64,000 nt of DNA. Origin: Macrotrachela quadricornifera (Eukaryota; Rotifera; Eurotatoria; Philodinida; Philodinidae). The notes beneath the pieces are model-generated. The model did not search any database, was not told the DNA's origin, and saw nothing but the letters and a program-made list of their open reading frames with translations. The translations under genes and the position numbers were made by a program. Within the stretch, counting starts at the first letter, position 1. Each line of letters begins with the position of its first letter. The stretch lies in assembly GCA_022393335.1 (NCBI GenBank), contig JAJEKB010022026.1:1-64000 (forward strand), given 5' to 3'. Below, piece after piece: positions 11,067-21,880 of this stretch.

Positions 11067-12511
11067 ATTATATTGAAGAATAATTTAACTTTTTATTATT
11101 GCTAAGAGATTACAGAAAAAAAACTCTGAGATCTATTGGAAACAGAAGGAGAAAATTCATGACTTACAATTTATACTTATTACTTTTTCTCTGAAAAACA
11201 ATGTGAATTTCACAATGTATCATCTGTGATAAAGTTATAGCAAAAATTAGTGAGAATAATAATGATATTGCATGAATGAAGTGCTCGTATATAATGAAAG
11301 TTACAAGGAAATTTATAGAAAAATATTTTTTATTAATGGAATCTATTTCATATACGAACTTAGATTACTAATTTTAAATTTTTTGCTGATAAAAAATTCG
11401 AAAAATATATAATAAATGCAAAAGTTAGATTTTTTATTATTAATATTACCACTTGCATAATATCAATATATATATTTCTCTAGAAATCAGAATTAGTATT
11501 TCGATCTATCGATAAATACGTGAAGTTATATTTGACAGTATTCATATGTACTAAAATCAACAGTAGTTGGAATAATTAATTACCATACAAGGAGTTGATT
11601 CAGGGACCTACGGACTCTTTTTTTTTTGGGTTCGAGCCCGGTTAGGATGTAGATCCCGTCTTTTTTATCACCAATATATAAACAGATGAAGTTATAAGAT
11701 TTTAGATCTTTATTGGTCACTCTAAAATAATAGTCAGTGCACAATCATTTTTTGTTAATTTTCTTACTACTAAAATATTATCTAGATCCGTAGATCATTA
11801 CAAACCGGATCTAGACAGACCCTCAGGTCTCTAAGTTGATTATGCTATTATAACTTCAGTGAATATAAAAGAACAGAAAATAGTCATAAGGATGTAATGA
11901 TTTGATTTATATCATAAGATCGAAGGACATAATCATATTCAATGAGTAATTATTCATGTGTGAAAGTAATAACTAGAGAAAATAAAACAGTTATTTTTAT
12001 GACATTCTCGTTGATTGAAAAAGCTTAAATATTTCATCAAATTTAATTTATTTTTCAGATATAATATATAAGAAAATTTAGAGAATTGACACTCATATTA
12101 TTTCTCTAAGCTTCTAAAAAAAATCTTTTATTTAAATATGCTATCATGGAAATGCATTTCAAAGTGTTTCTTCATCTAAAAATAAAGCGAATTTTTATTC
12201 TTTATATTTGATACTTTGAATAGACATATGTTTTTGAGACCTCACATTATATATATATTATTTTTCGTTCTACTAGTTGCTATATATTACGTAGTAAAAT
12301 GATAAATTATGGACGTAAATAGAAGTCATTAAGAATAACATATTCTTTTATCGATATATTATTAACTGAATTGGTATTATTCACTTATGAAGAAATGATT
12401 AATATAAATTTTTATATTATAATATTTGCAGTGATTTTCTTGAAGCTAATATGAAAAAATCTTGAAACATTATTTTTATCTGTAATTATTTATAAAAATA
12501 AATATCTTAAA
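11067..12511. other. Intergenic stretch with a short perfect hairpin
   Basis: No gene seen. A perfect 10-bp inverted repeat (tctagatccg / cggatctaga) at 11781-11815 encloses a 15-nt loop. A TTCGA-containing stretch at 11630 looks superficially like a tRNA T-arm but no cloverleaf could be built. Confidence 0.45.
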
Positions 12512-13207
12512 TTAACCAATAGCCATAGTAACAGCTGGCGTAGTCGAATTATTTAATGTCGTTGTATTTGTTAATGTAATAGAAACAAATGTATCGATTT
12601 GTTCTATTGTTATATTAGTCGCATATGTATCGGTAAAAATTGAATATTTAGAAGAAAAAGTACCTAATGCTGAACTTGATTCCTTTGCAATATTAGTTAA
12701 AATAATCGTTCGTGAATAATTATTAAAAGCTTTACGAATATCATCACCAGTATAACTTTGTGTAAAATAAGCACTACCATTAAGAGTTACAATTGATGGA
12801 TTTCCGTATAAATTACTTGTTTGTTTTTTTAATCTTCGTTCAAGATTTGAAATTAAAATTGGTTCATCAGAAAATGCTGAAATAACAATTTTAATAGCTG
12901 TTTGTGGATAAAATTGTTTTAATTGTTCATTAAGACTTGTTGTAAGATCAATAAGAGTTGCTGATGCATTATAAAATTTAGATAATTCAAAATTAGCAAT
13001 AAGACGATCAATTGCTATTCGAATATCCGAACGAAGAATAATTTTTGTATTTGTAAATGGTGAATCTGGATCTGTTTGATGACTTACAATAATACCAATT
13101 GCAATACCTGCAGCAACAACAGCGATTAATGTAGCTGCTGTAATAGTTATTGCAGCTATACGAATAGGAAGAGCAGCATTGTATATTACATAAGATGATG
13201 CAGCCAT
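12512..13207 (-). CDS. Single-pass membrane protein of unknown family
   Basis: An uninterrupted 231-residue frame, long for this AT-rich sequence. Residues about 13-42 form one hydrophobic, Ala/Ile-rich membrane segment (IRIAAITITAATLIAVVAAG). It is followed by a large Ser/Thr/Asn-rich portion with several N-glycosylation sequons (NAS, NGS, NYS, NIT, NTT, NNST), so the carboxy part is probably outside the cell (type II topology). The middle (TDPDSPFTNTKIILRSDIR ... NLERRLKKQT) has mixed helix/strand character. No catalytic motif or known domain is recognised. Reading has no frameshift, and the ATG is followed by a short cytoplasmic stretch as expected. Confidence 0.7.
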   Translation of the reverse strand: MAASSYVIYNAALPIRIAAITITAATLIAVVAAGIAIGIIVSHQTDPDSPFTNTKIILRSDIRIAIDRLIANFELSKFYNASATLIDLTTSLNEQLKQFYPQTAIKIVISAFSDEPILISNLERRLKKQTSNLYGNPSIVTLNGSAYFTQSYTGDDIRKAFNNYSRTIILTNIAKESSSALGTFSSKYSIFTDTYATNITIEQIDTFVSITLTNTTTLNNSTTPAVTMAIG

Positions 13208-13916
13208 TTTTTTCTTTCGTTTATTTGATTATTAAGAAGAAGAAGAATTTTTATTTTATTTTTTATTTTCGATAGAATAATTCTGTTCGTTTACCTGTAC
13301 ACGATGATAGTATCAAAGGAAGTCTCAAGGGAGCAGTCTTTTTTTTATTAGTATATAATTAAAATACAATTATTTCATGGTAATAAAATTTTATGTTATA
13401 CATTTAGAATCAATATAAATGAAAATCACAATTTTAAAATATAAATCATGAAAAATTTTCAATTAATAATTAGATAAAAATACAAAATAATTTTTCCTCA
13501 TTTCGATAATTCGATTCTTTTCTTCTATATTAATACATATTAATTCAGAAAAATTTTTAAATCATTGAACAGATCAAAGTTTTATTACAATACATAATCA
13601 TAACTATAGCATATAATTGTTTCACGTATTCAACGCATGTTACCTATGTTTAAGATCAATCAAAACAGTATCATTATATATTGTATTTTTAATATAGGTA
13701 TATATTACAAGTATGATTACCTCTGATCATGTCGAGAGAACGTGATGAATATGACTCAAATTATATGTATCTGATTTTTTGAAGGACAATCTTTGATAAT
13801 ATGACTCATGCATATCAACTGAATTATATAAATATTCGAATTTCTGTTTGTTTTTTTGAAATTAATACAATTAAAAAATTATATACTTAACGATAAATTG
13901 AATAGAAACAAAAATA
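13208..13916. other. Intergenic region between divergent small genes
   Basis: AT-rich, nothing recognised. It lies between a minus-strand and a plus-strand gene, so it may hold both promoters. Confidence 0.45.
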
Positions 13917-14146
13917 ATGGGACATCATCATAGTAAACAATCTGATCGATCTTGTGAGTATTATTATAATTTTTAATATAATTATTAAATTTAAATAATT
14001 TAGTTCATATTATCTCGGGAAAGTCAAGATCAAATGAATTAAATTCTATATCAACGAATGGAACAGTTACAACAACAGCAGCAGTAGCAACAGCAACAAT
14101 CATAGCTAATAGAACTGGAACTACTAGTGCTGGATTAAGATGTTAG
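13917..14146 (+). CDS. Putative small myristoylated protein (59 residues)
   Basis: Two exons (13917-13953 and 14004-14146) joined by a clean GTGAGT...TTTAG intron give 59 residues starting MGHHHSKQSDRSF and ending TTSAGLRC. Gly2 followed by small/polar residues could be an N-myristoylation site. The rest is Thr/Ala-rich with one short hydrophobic patch (AAVATATIIA). No family recognised. The tidy intron and the codon use (ACA, GCA) favour a real gene, but the frame is short enough that chance is possible. Confidence 0.4.
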
Positions 14147-15300
14147 TTATGTAGAATTTTTTTTATTATATTTGATAAATTTGTCATGATTTAAATGATA
14201 AATAAAACTAAAATTCAATACAACATATTAAATTATTTCATTTTATTTAAAGAAAAACTATTTCTTTATTTATTATATCGAACCTATTAGCCCTTTAACG
14301 GCAAAACCTGTAAATTTACGAACTAACAGAAAATCCAAACAAAGGACAGATTCACGACTGTGATATAGCCTTTGAACACACAAGAGAAATATTTTATTGT
14401 TTATCACGAAACAAAGCGTAAAAATGATACAGCTATTATAAATGATGAATCAATGTTAAAATAATTAAAACAGCATGACGATGCTAATAATCATTAAAAT
14501 ATCGATACTCATTTAATTAATATTAAAAATTTTGTTTTTCATATAATAGTATTTAATCAGATTATATATTTTTGTTTTTTCATTGTTACAAGCAGGATGC
14601 GAACTATCAGATTTTATCTGATTTACATATGAACATTAAATTATGAAATAAATATTTGAAATTTTGTACTTATACATTATAGTCGCGGTTACAAAATTTT
14701 TAGTTTTGATTACAATAATGGTCACGATCATACAGAACACTAGTTCTTATTGTTATATTAGAATAAATTAGTTATACCTTCGAATCAAGGCGAATGAAGA
14801 AACATTCCCTTGTAAGTGTGACAGTTATAATTTCTAATAATATTCAAGCTATAATAAATTTTGAGAATAAAATTTAATGTTTTTTCCTATTTTGATTATC
14901 TTCTTATAAGAAATAAATATTCACTAATCTAATTTTTATAATCATAAACAAATATGTATGAATAATTTTTTTTTACTCAGATCTATCAAAACGGTGTAGT
15001 CTCCAATCCTAAAAGGAACTTTAAATGATATAAAAACGGAATATTTACGACAGTATAACGTGAATATACGGTCCACTTTGTTCCGTATCGTAAACGAATC
15101 GTATTTAGCTGTTTTTTCCAACTTTACCAATATAATAGGGTTAGCCATTTTATACCGTAAAGCCAGAGTAAACAGTCGCAAACATACCATATTATATCCG
15201 TTTACGATATTTTTTCCTATTCCGATTATACCAGGACAAGGCTTTTCTAATCTTGAATACTGACAGATTCCTATATCGTTCTAACACATAATATGTATGA
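14147..15300. other. Intergenic stretch without recognisable gene
   Basis: AT-rich sequence. Between about 14990 and 15260 both strands are open for 67-82 codons and the base composition is less skewed, but neither translation resembles a protein family. A near-palindromic pair (tatcgtaaacgaat near 15087, atccgtttacgata near 15197) suggests old mobile DNA rather than a gene. Confidence 0.35.
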
Positions 15301-15509
15301 CACTAATTAATCTAATTGGATGGCTGAATTGTTTTGTTATCCTACTGTTCCCATAATGTATCAGGTAACTTTAATTTTTTTATCACCTAAAGTAATCGTA
15401 TGACACTATACAAGTGCTCTAACTGGTAAAAAACATTATAGTAACATGATACATTATAAAAATAGTATGATAAAAAAAGAATTCAGCCATTCAATCAGAT
15501 CAATCAGTA
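15301..15509. mobile_element. Foldback/MITE-like palindromic element (~209 bp)
   Basis: The left arm (CTAATTGGATGGCTGAATT, near 15311-15330) and the right arm (AATTCAGCCATTCAATCAG, near 15480-15499) are inverted copies with a few mismatches. Pairing continues inward through ATAATGTATCA / TGATACATTAT. The whole could fold on itself. No clear target duplication was found, so the boundaries are approximate. Confidence 0.6.
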
Positions 15510-15865
15510 CTATTTCATTCGATACAACATAATAACATTGTAAATAACCTAAAAATAAAATTCATTTCATTAAATACTTACTATTCACTTCAATGTTAAG
15601 ATGAATCTAAATAAAGAAAAAAAATTATTTATTTTTATAAATACTTTTACTATTTATCCGGATGTTAAAATTAATCTTGAATTACCATTCGTTCACTTTT
15701 TATAGAAATAGCGAATATCGTGTAAACAATCACTCGATACGTTCTATAAACTTGCTACCGAAAATTTCTCTTATAATTATTCTTGGAAAATTGGAGAAAT
15801 TTTCATGCTGCATCTTATGACATATTTTATTTCTTTTGAATAAAGCTTAAGAAGCTTTCATTTTT

Positions 15866-15980
15866 ACATAGTCGAAATTTGATTGCTCAAAGTGATGTCC
15901 ATTTTGAGAACAAAAAATGCAATTATTAAATAATCGACTTTATGTAGATTGTACAACTTTTCACGCTGTGCTTTTCTGTA
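15866..15980 (-). repeat. Dispersed repeat, copy 1 (matches 19966-20080 inverted)
   Basis: About 100 bp whose reverse complement aligns with 19980-20080 at roughly 80 percent by eye. Shared blocks include GCAATCAAATTTCGAC, TTTTTTGTTCTCAAAATGGACA and GCGTGAAAAG. Probably an old non-autonomous mobile element. Confidence 0.65.
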
Positions 15981-16417
15981 TGATTTGTATTTTCAATATA
16001 ATTAAGTGATGCATGTTACATGCAAAGTATGGTCATTCATTATGTCTAACTAGTTAGAAAGTAGAGCATTTTATATGTTTTAACTTTTCATTTTTTTTTC
16101 AAATATCTATAAAGTAGGTTATCATTTTATAAGTATATGATTTTGTAGAATATTTCAAATTTCATCTTTTGATAAGATAAACTAAGGAAGAAATCTTTAA
16201 AATACTAAGAGGCCCACTATAATACTTTCGTGCTCATTTGACAACTTTTTTTTTTCTAAATGAAGTTTTCTAGCAATGAAATCGACGTATTATTATCTCT
16301 CAAAAATCATCAAGTTGTGTCATTTTATTCGCTCATCTTTCATTATGAATTTATTTTTAATTAAGAGCAAATCTGAATATAAAGAGAATATTAAATAAAA
16401 GAAAAATCACTGCATTC

Positions 16418-16792
16418 TTAATAAGCGACAGGATAAAAGCTCATCATAGGATAAGCCATCTGTGGATAACCGTATGTCATTGGAAAACGAGGTCTCACAT
16501 CGTATGGACGACCAATGACACCATCACCATTAAAGTCAATACCTGTTGCTCGTTCGAGCGCACTCCAGTAACCTAAATATAATAGACAATCGTTTTATAG
16601 AACAACAGTACGAAATATATTTAATATATCTGTACTCACCTTGTCCTCCAACGTATCCATCGCCGTTTAAGTCAACTCCAAGGTTGCGTTCGAGATTGTT
16701 AACAATGAAACCTATTCAAATAAAGACAGAAATAAACTCATCTTATGAATAAATAGTCGAAATTATCTTTTCAACAATAACTTACGGTCCAT
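16418..16792 (-). CDS. Small EF-hand-like calcium-binding protein (77 residues)
   Basis: Three exons: 16786-16792 (only seven coding bases, ATGGACC), 16640-16711 and 16418-16572, joining in frame to 77 residues. Two similar segments each carry an acidic calcium-loop signature, LGVDLNGDGYVGG and TGIDFNGDGVIGR, preceded by related helices (NNLERNLG and SALERATG). The loops look like shortened EF-hand or dockerin-type loops, so calcium binding is likely. The last 30 residues are Pro/Tyr/Met-rich (RFPMTYGYPQMAYPMMSFYP). No signal peptide is seen. The base composition is noticeably less AT-rich than its neighbours. Partner and pathway are unknown. Confidence 0.72.
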
Positions 16793-17920
16793 ATGTGTAT
16801 ATCTTGTTTGTAAAATTATAAGAAGAAAAAAAATGCAATGATGAGCGATAAATTGTATGTAATAATTTTCATTTATATAGTGCAATATTTCTCGTCAATG
16901 ACGATGTTGACACACTAATTTTACACATGACTTGTATGTTTTTATTCCCATGTTTTTGCGCATATACAATTACGATTGTGTATAGACTGTTTTGAAAAAC
17001 AAAATGAAAGCAAAAATACAAAAACAAATGAACAAAACAAGAAACTCATGTACGTAAAAGATATGAATCATTTTCCTTCTTTCATTACATGGATATTACC
17101 ATCAACAAGTAAACATCAATCAAAGAAAAAAATAATTCATGGCAAAAAAATAGTTGTAGTCTCACTATGTTCGAACCACAGTTGGAACGGGTCTAAATCC
17201 TCTATTAGACCGGCGAAAATCGGCTGGACAGAACTGATAACTTTACCGTAGTAGAATCGGTGCATCTTATGCATCATCTGAATAATCGCTTCATTGTAGA
17301 AAAAGTCTTTTATGTCAGTCTGACGCAGATATATACCGTCAAATTCGTCAAGTTTCTAATAATGACAGTTTCTGTTTTAGTCTATCATATTTTGGATGCT
17401 AATATGAATTCATCAAATGGACGCTACTGCACAGTAGTAGCCGTACTACGATAAAAAAGTCGAAGTTTTTATTCTAACATTTCTGAGCGAGGTTTCTTGA
17501 CACATAAATATTTTCAGTTATATGAGAGCAGTGGTTGACGCGATCTTGGCAACAGAACGTATATTTGCTGATACTTTATTATAAAAGCATGAACCAGAAA
17601 AGAACTAGCTATTGAGATTCTGTGAGAATGGCCCAAAAATTGAGGAGACAAATAGACTCAAAATTCTAAGGTAGGAAACGTATTGACTAAATCAATGCCA
17701 TTTTCAAATATCTGAAAAGCTTCATGTATGCATAAGAAAATTTCCTCAATAAACTTTAAAGCTTTCATTCTATGATGGAAATGTTAGGTGAACATGTAAA
17801 GCTGAGATTTCGACAATGGTTGAAAAACTTATCACTCATATTTTCTCATCACTAAAATCATGAAAATCTTCAAAAATGAGCGAAATAGACAAGTTTTAGT
17901 GCCATGAGAAATTTTTCAAA
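16793..17920. other. Intergenic stretch, possibly with decayed mobile DNA
   Basis: Between about 17150 and 17460 the G+C content rises and open frames of 60-90 codons occur, but no family could be recognised in any frame. The rest is ordinary AT-rich sequence. Confidence 0.3.
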
Positions 17921-18295
17921 ATGATAAAAAGACTGATAAAGACCGGCTGGTCTAGAAAGTTAAGCCGGGCCGGTGCTTACTCAAGTCTGATTCAAACTTT
18001 CTCCTTCCCTTTAAGGCCCGCTTTATTGAGGAACTGGACTTTCAGTGCAAGAACGTTCAGTACTAGGAATAATCAGCATGCGAACGTTCATCATGGAAAA
18101 TCACACCATGAAAGTCTTAATGCGAGTGAGGATGTGACTATGGGTGAAGCCATAGATGAGAATAAGGTTTTTGTGCAGTTTCGGCAGCGATCTGAGTGTA
18201 AATCTAGACGTGGATATGGACGAAAACTCACCAACCTACTTTATCGAACTAATTCTTATTTTATAAAAATCTCTATTGAATCTACTACAAAATAA
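17921..18295 (+). CDS. Unrecognised 124-codon frame, possible gene fragment
   Basis: An ATG-initiated frame of 124 codons with unusually balanced base composition for this region. The amino end is basic and Ser/Arg-rich (MIKRLIKTGWSRKLSRAG, later NWTFSARTFSTRNNQ), resembling a mitochondrial targeting peptide. The middle is His-rich and then acidic (SEDVTMGEAIDENK). No domain recognised. It could be an exon fragment, a relic of a retroelement gag-like gene, or chance. Confidence 0.25.
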   Translation: MIKRLIKTGWSRKLSRAGAYSSLIQTFSFPLRPALLRNWTFSARTFSTRNNQHANVHHGKSHHESLNASEDVTMGEAIDENKVFVQFRQRSECKSRRGYGRKLTNLLYRTNSYFIKISIESTTK

Positions 18296-19965
18296 TGGTT
18301 TATCAACTGTTTTTATTGTCAAATCTTGAGATGCAGAATTTCATCAGAACCTATCAAAGACATTAAATTGTGGAAAACTAGACACATGACTAAAAAGTTT
18401 CTGCATTTTCTTTGAGTACATTCACAAGCATCAGGACCATGGTATTCGTAAATTTGTTGTCTAATTTCACATACGAACAATCGTATTGTGTAGACTAAAA
18501 ATTATTTCATTTAAAATATGCAACGACGAGCACTAAATTCTCTATAGACGAGTAAAAGACAGTAGCGTTTTTATCTTATTTTGCATGATTGAAAAAAATA
18601 AATTTCTTCTTTTGCAAATCTTAGAGATCCGACCATAACAACCGATCAGTTGCCTTCAAGGCAAAAAAAACATTCAACTGGAATGGATTATATTTGAATA
18701 GGTTTCATTTGTTTTTTCGATGTAATTTAATTCCTGTATCATCATTTGCTCTTACATTTATTCCCATAATGAAAAATTTCATTTCTTCTCACAGTTATAC
18801 AAACAGGTTTTTTCATAACAACCAAAACTGAAAGCAAGAACAAAAATTAATTAAATTTTGTTGACATGAATAGAAAGGTCATTTAATTACACATAGCAAA
18901 TGAAAGCTTAATTTACAAAAAAAAAATTTAGATAATTACAAACATGCATCTGATACACAGATACGTGTCCTCATAATAACCAGAACGAAAAAGTAGGACA
19001 GAAAATAATTAAATTTCGTTGACATTAATAGAAGACTCAAGGTTGAGTGTATATGATTTGAAACTAAAAGAAAAACTTATATGTCGACCTTTCTGTTGCC
19101 TTATTAGATCGTTTTATATGATTTCTAATATAAAAAAAATATTCAACTTTACATGATTATAACACCCAAAAGAATTTTAAAAAGCAAATTTTTCCAAATA
19201 GATACGAAATTAAATTATTGTATCATATATGTTCAATGTTTAGAAAAATCACATTAGGTGCTTTGATTGTTATTCACATAGCTATCATGAGATGGATTTA
19301 ATGGCGTTTTTCTAGCATTCACATTGATTGAACTACCGTTGGAATATATGTTCATACTCGAATTGTGAGTTCGTCACGTTCTTTCTTACAGACATATCTG
19401 GTAATGAATAGATTAAGTCTCATTCGAAACGATCATTGTAAGAAGCTTAGAATTGTCTTGTAAGCTTACATCCTCACTCTTATTGATATTCATCTTATTC
19501 ATTCTCGACATCAAATGACTACAGTATCAATGTTGTTTGATAATTTTTTATTATCAAAAACAATAATGAAATATTGAATTCGATAAAGTATCATGATTGT
19601 TCATTTCATCTCACCCAAAGAAAGGGAAACAAAAGAGCACTCGAATAAGTTAAAGAGAAGATTGTAATTCGAAAATGAAGCGCTATCATTTGTAGGTTAT
19701 AACAGTTGACCCATATATAATTGCTCTCTTAATAATTTTAAGATTTCTCGTCTATTGTTCCTGTGATTAAAAACCTTTTTTATTAAAAGATAGCGTTTGA
19801 AATTCTCTACTGAACTATATACAAAGGCCCTTCGACTGCTTTAGATAAATTTGAAAAGAAGATGAAAAATAAGAACATATAAAAAGCTGTAAAATCTAAC
19901 GGAACTGACATTAGAAGTAGCCGTGGTTCACATCCCTTATTTCGTCCTGTTGGAAAAGCAAAATA
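18296..19965. other. Intergenic stretch with a diverged duplicated segment
   Basis: No gene recognised. About 62 bp at 18812-18875 recurs in direct orientation, diverged, at 18973-19034 (shared CATAACAACCA/CATAATAACCA, AAATTAATTAAATTTTGTTG and GACATKAATAGAA), probably an old local duplication or two copies of one repeat. Confidence 0.4.
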
Positions 19966-20130
19966 TATCAAAAGATGCAGCGTGAAAAGCTCTACAATTT
20001 ACATAAGATCGCCTATTTTATAATTACACTTTTTGTTTTCAAAATAGACAAAATTTTAAGCAATCAAATTTCGACCGTACCCAAAATGATATCTTTTTAT
20101 AATTTGTTCTTTGTAAATTGTAGAACTTTT
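19966..20130 (+). repeat. Dispersed repeat, copy 2, with terminal inverted ends
   Basis: 19980-20080 matches the reverse complement of 15866-15965. Here the element also has its own inverted ends: GAAAAGCTCTACAATTTAC (19984) and GTAAATTGTAGAACTTTTC (near 20114). Such ends are expected of a MITE-like element. Confidence 0.65.
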
Positions 20131-20811
20131 CGCACTACATCCATTGATATATTTTGTTCATCTAGTAAGACAAAGTAAGTAATGAATATGTTATTATTTT
20201 CATTTTTTTCAAATACATCCAAAAATCTTTTCGATTTGATCCTATATGATTTTGTAGAGAAATATTCATCGGACCTAATACATAAAAGATGCTACAGAGA
20301 CAGAAAAGAAAACACCAATATGTGTGAGAGATAAGAACGAATAAATATATAGAACCATCTGACAACTTGATGAGTTTTATTAACAAAATCTTTTCTCGAA
20401 ATACTTATATATAGAAAATACGCTCTAAAAGTAGTATTCTATTCTTGATAACAAAAAAAGATTATTTCTCATATTCTTACCTTTAATAAATCTTTTTCTT
20501 GTCTGTTAATGGATATACTGAAGATGTGTGTTGTTGTAATGATTTTACTAAATTTAAATGCGCAACATTATTATGAATCATATACGAATAAAGTGAAAAG
20601 AGTTTAAACTAGACAAGAAATTAGTTAAGTACTAAAGAAGATTAAGTTAACAGATAGTAGAGAAAGGTTAAAACAACATTTGTCCATTAATGAACTCAAA
20701 ATGCAAAGTTTTACTAGTCATTATTGATCACCTGTTATCAAGGAATAATGGATTCCATCGAGTCGAAATAAAATGAAAATATTTATAATTATATTTTGAT
20801 AAATAATATTC
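20131..20811. other. Intergenic stretch downstream of opsin-like gene A
   Basis: AT-rich. Nothing recognised. Confidence 0.45.
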
Positions 20812-21880
20812 TTATGAATGTGTCATTTTACTTGTATAAATTAAAATAATTGGACTTAAAATTAATGAAAGTTTAGCTAATAATGCACATAAAGTTGGTA
20901 TAAATGAATAATATTCTATAAATTTTGTTTGTTCAGTAAATTTTAATATAACAATAAATGCATATGGTGTCCAAATAATAAAATATTGTCCAGCTATAAT
21001 TGCTGTTATAAAAGCATAACGTTGATCAACTTTTAATTTTTTTAAACGATTTGTTGTTTCGTTTAATTGTATATCTGTAAAACGTTTACATAAATTAATT
21101 GATAATAATTCATTATTTGATGATTTTGTATTTATTGTTGATTGTCGTGGTGATAAATGTAATGATGTATAATTAACATTTTGATATGATCTTAATAAAT
21201 GACGAAGTATACACCAAACTCGTAGATTTGAATAAATAACAAGAAAAAATGGTATTATATAATTAAAAAAAAGAAGTATTATTATAAATATTCGTGAATA
21301 AATTGATGGATCATTCCATTTTAAACTACAATAAAAACCTGTATCTTCTTGAATATATCGATTTCCAATATTAAAAAATGATGGAATTGACCAACATATT
21401 GATATTCCAGCACATAATAATACACTAAAATCACGATGATATTCAAGAAATTTATTTACATTATTTGATTTATGTACAATACTAAAATATCGAAGAAAAG
21501 ATAATAATGCAACAATATACCTAAATAGAAAAAAATTCTTTTTTTTAATTAATTATTTTAAATCGATCTTACATATTAAAAAGTCCTGTTGAAAAACATA
21601 TAAAACCATGAATTTTACATAAAATATCTGAATCTAAATATGATTGACATGTAAAACATTGTAATATAACAATAGGTGTTGCTGTAAATATAACTAATAT
21701 TGAACTAATTGACATACCAATCATAATAGGTGATAAACGATTAGGTACAAATTCTTTTTGTCTATAATAATATCGTTTGAAATAATAACGAAAAATAACT
21801 AATAAACTTATTAAAGATGTAAAAAGTAATAAACAACCAGCAAATCGATATAGATTACAATTAAATTTTGATAACTTCAT
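20812..21880 (-). CDS. Opsin-like G-protein-coupled receptor A
   Basis: Two exons (21573-21880 and 20812-21520) give 338 residues with seven hydrophobic segments. Opsin features: extracellular Cys at the start of TM3 (LCKIHGF, aligning with CNLEGF), a second loop EDTGFYCSLKWND with Cys preceded at -6 by Glu (rhodopsin E181 position), TM6 IIWTPYA (Trp265 and Pro267 positions), and TM7 LLAKLSLILSPIILIY with Lys319 seven residues before the Pro, as Lys296 is in rhodopsin. So retinal attachment by Schiff base is plausible. Odd features: the E113 position is His, E/DRY is LRY, NPxxY is lost (SPIIL), and the carboxy tail is only a few residues. A third intracellular loop with several Lys/Asn is present. 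It is closely related to the receptor at 25234-27082 with the same intron position and phase. Confidence 0.8.

Noticed and set aside
11617..11665. tRNA-like TTCGA stretch (GGGTTCGAGCCC)
   Set aside because: Only a T-loop-like hairpin is present; no acceptor, D or anticodon arms could be paired.
14942..15263. Overlapping frames on both strands
   Set aside because: Neither translation resembles a protein; likely old mobile DNA.
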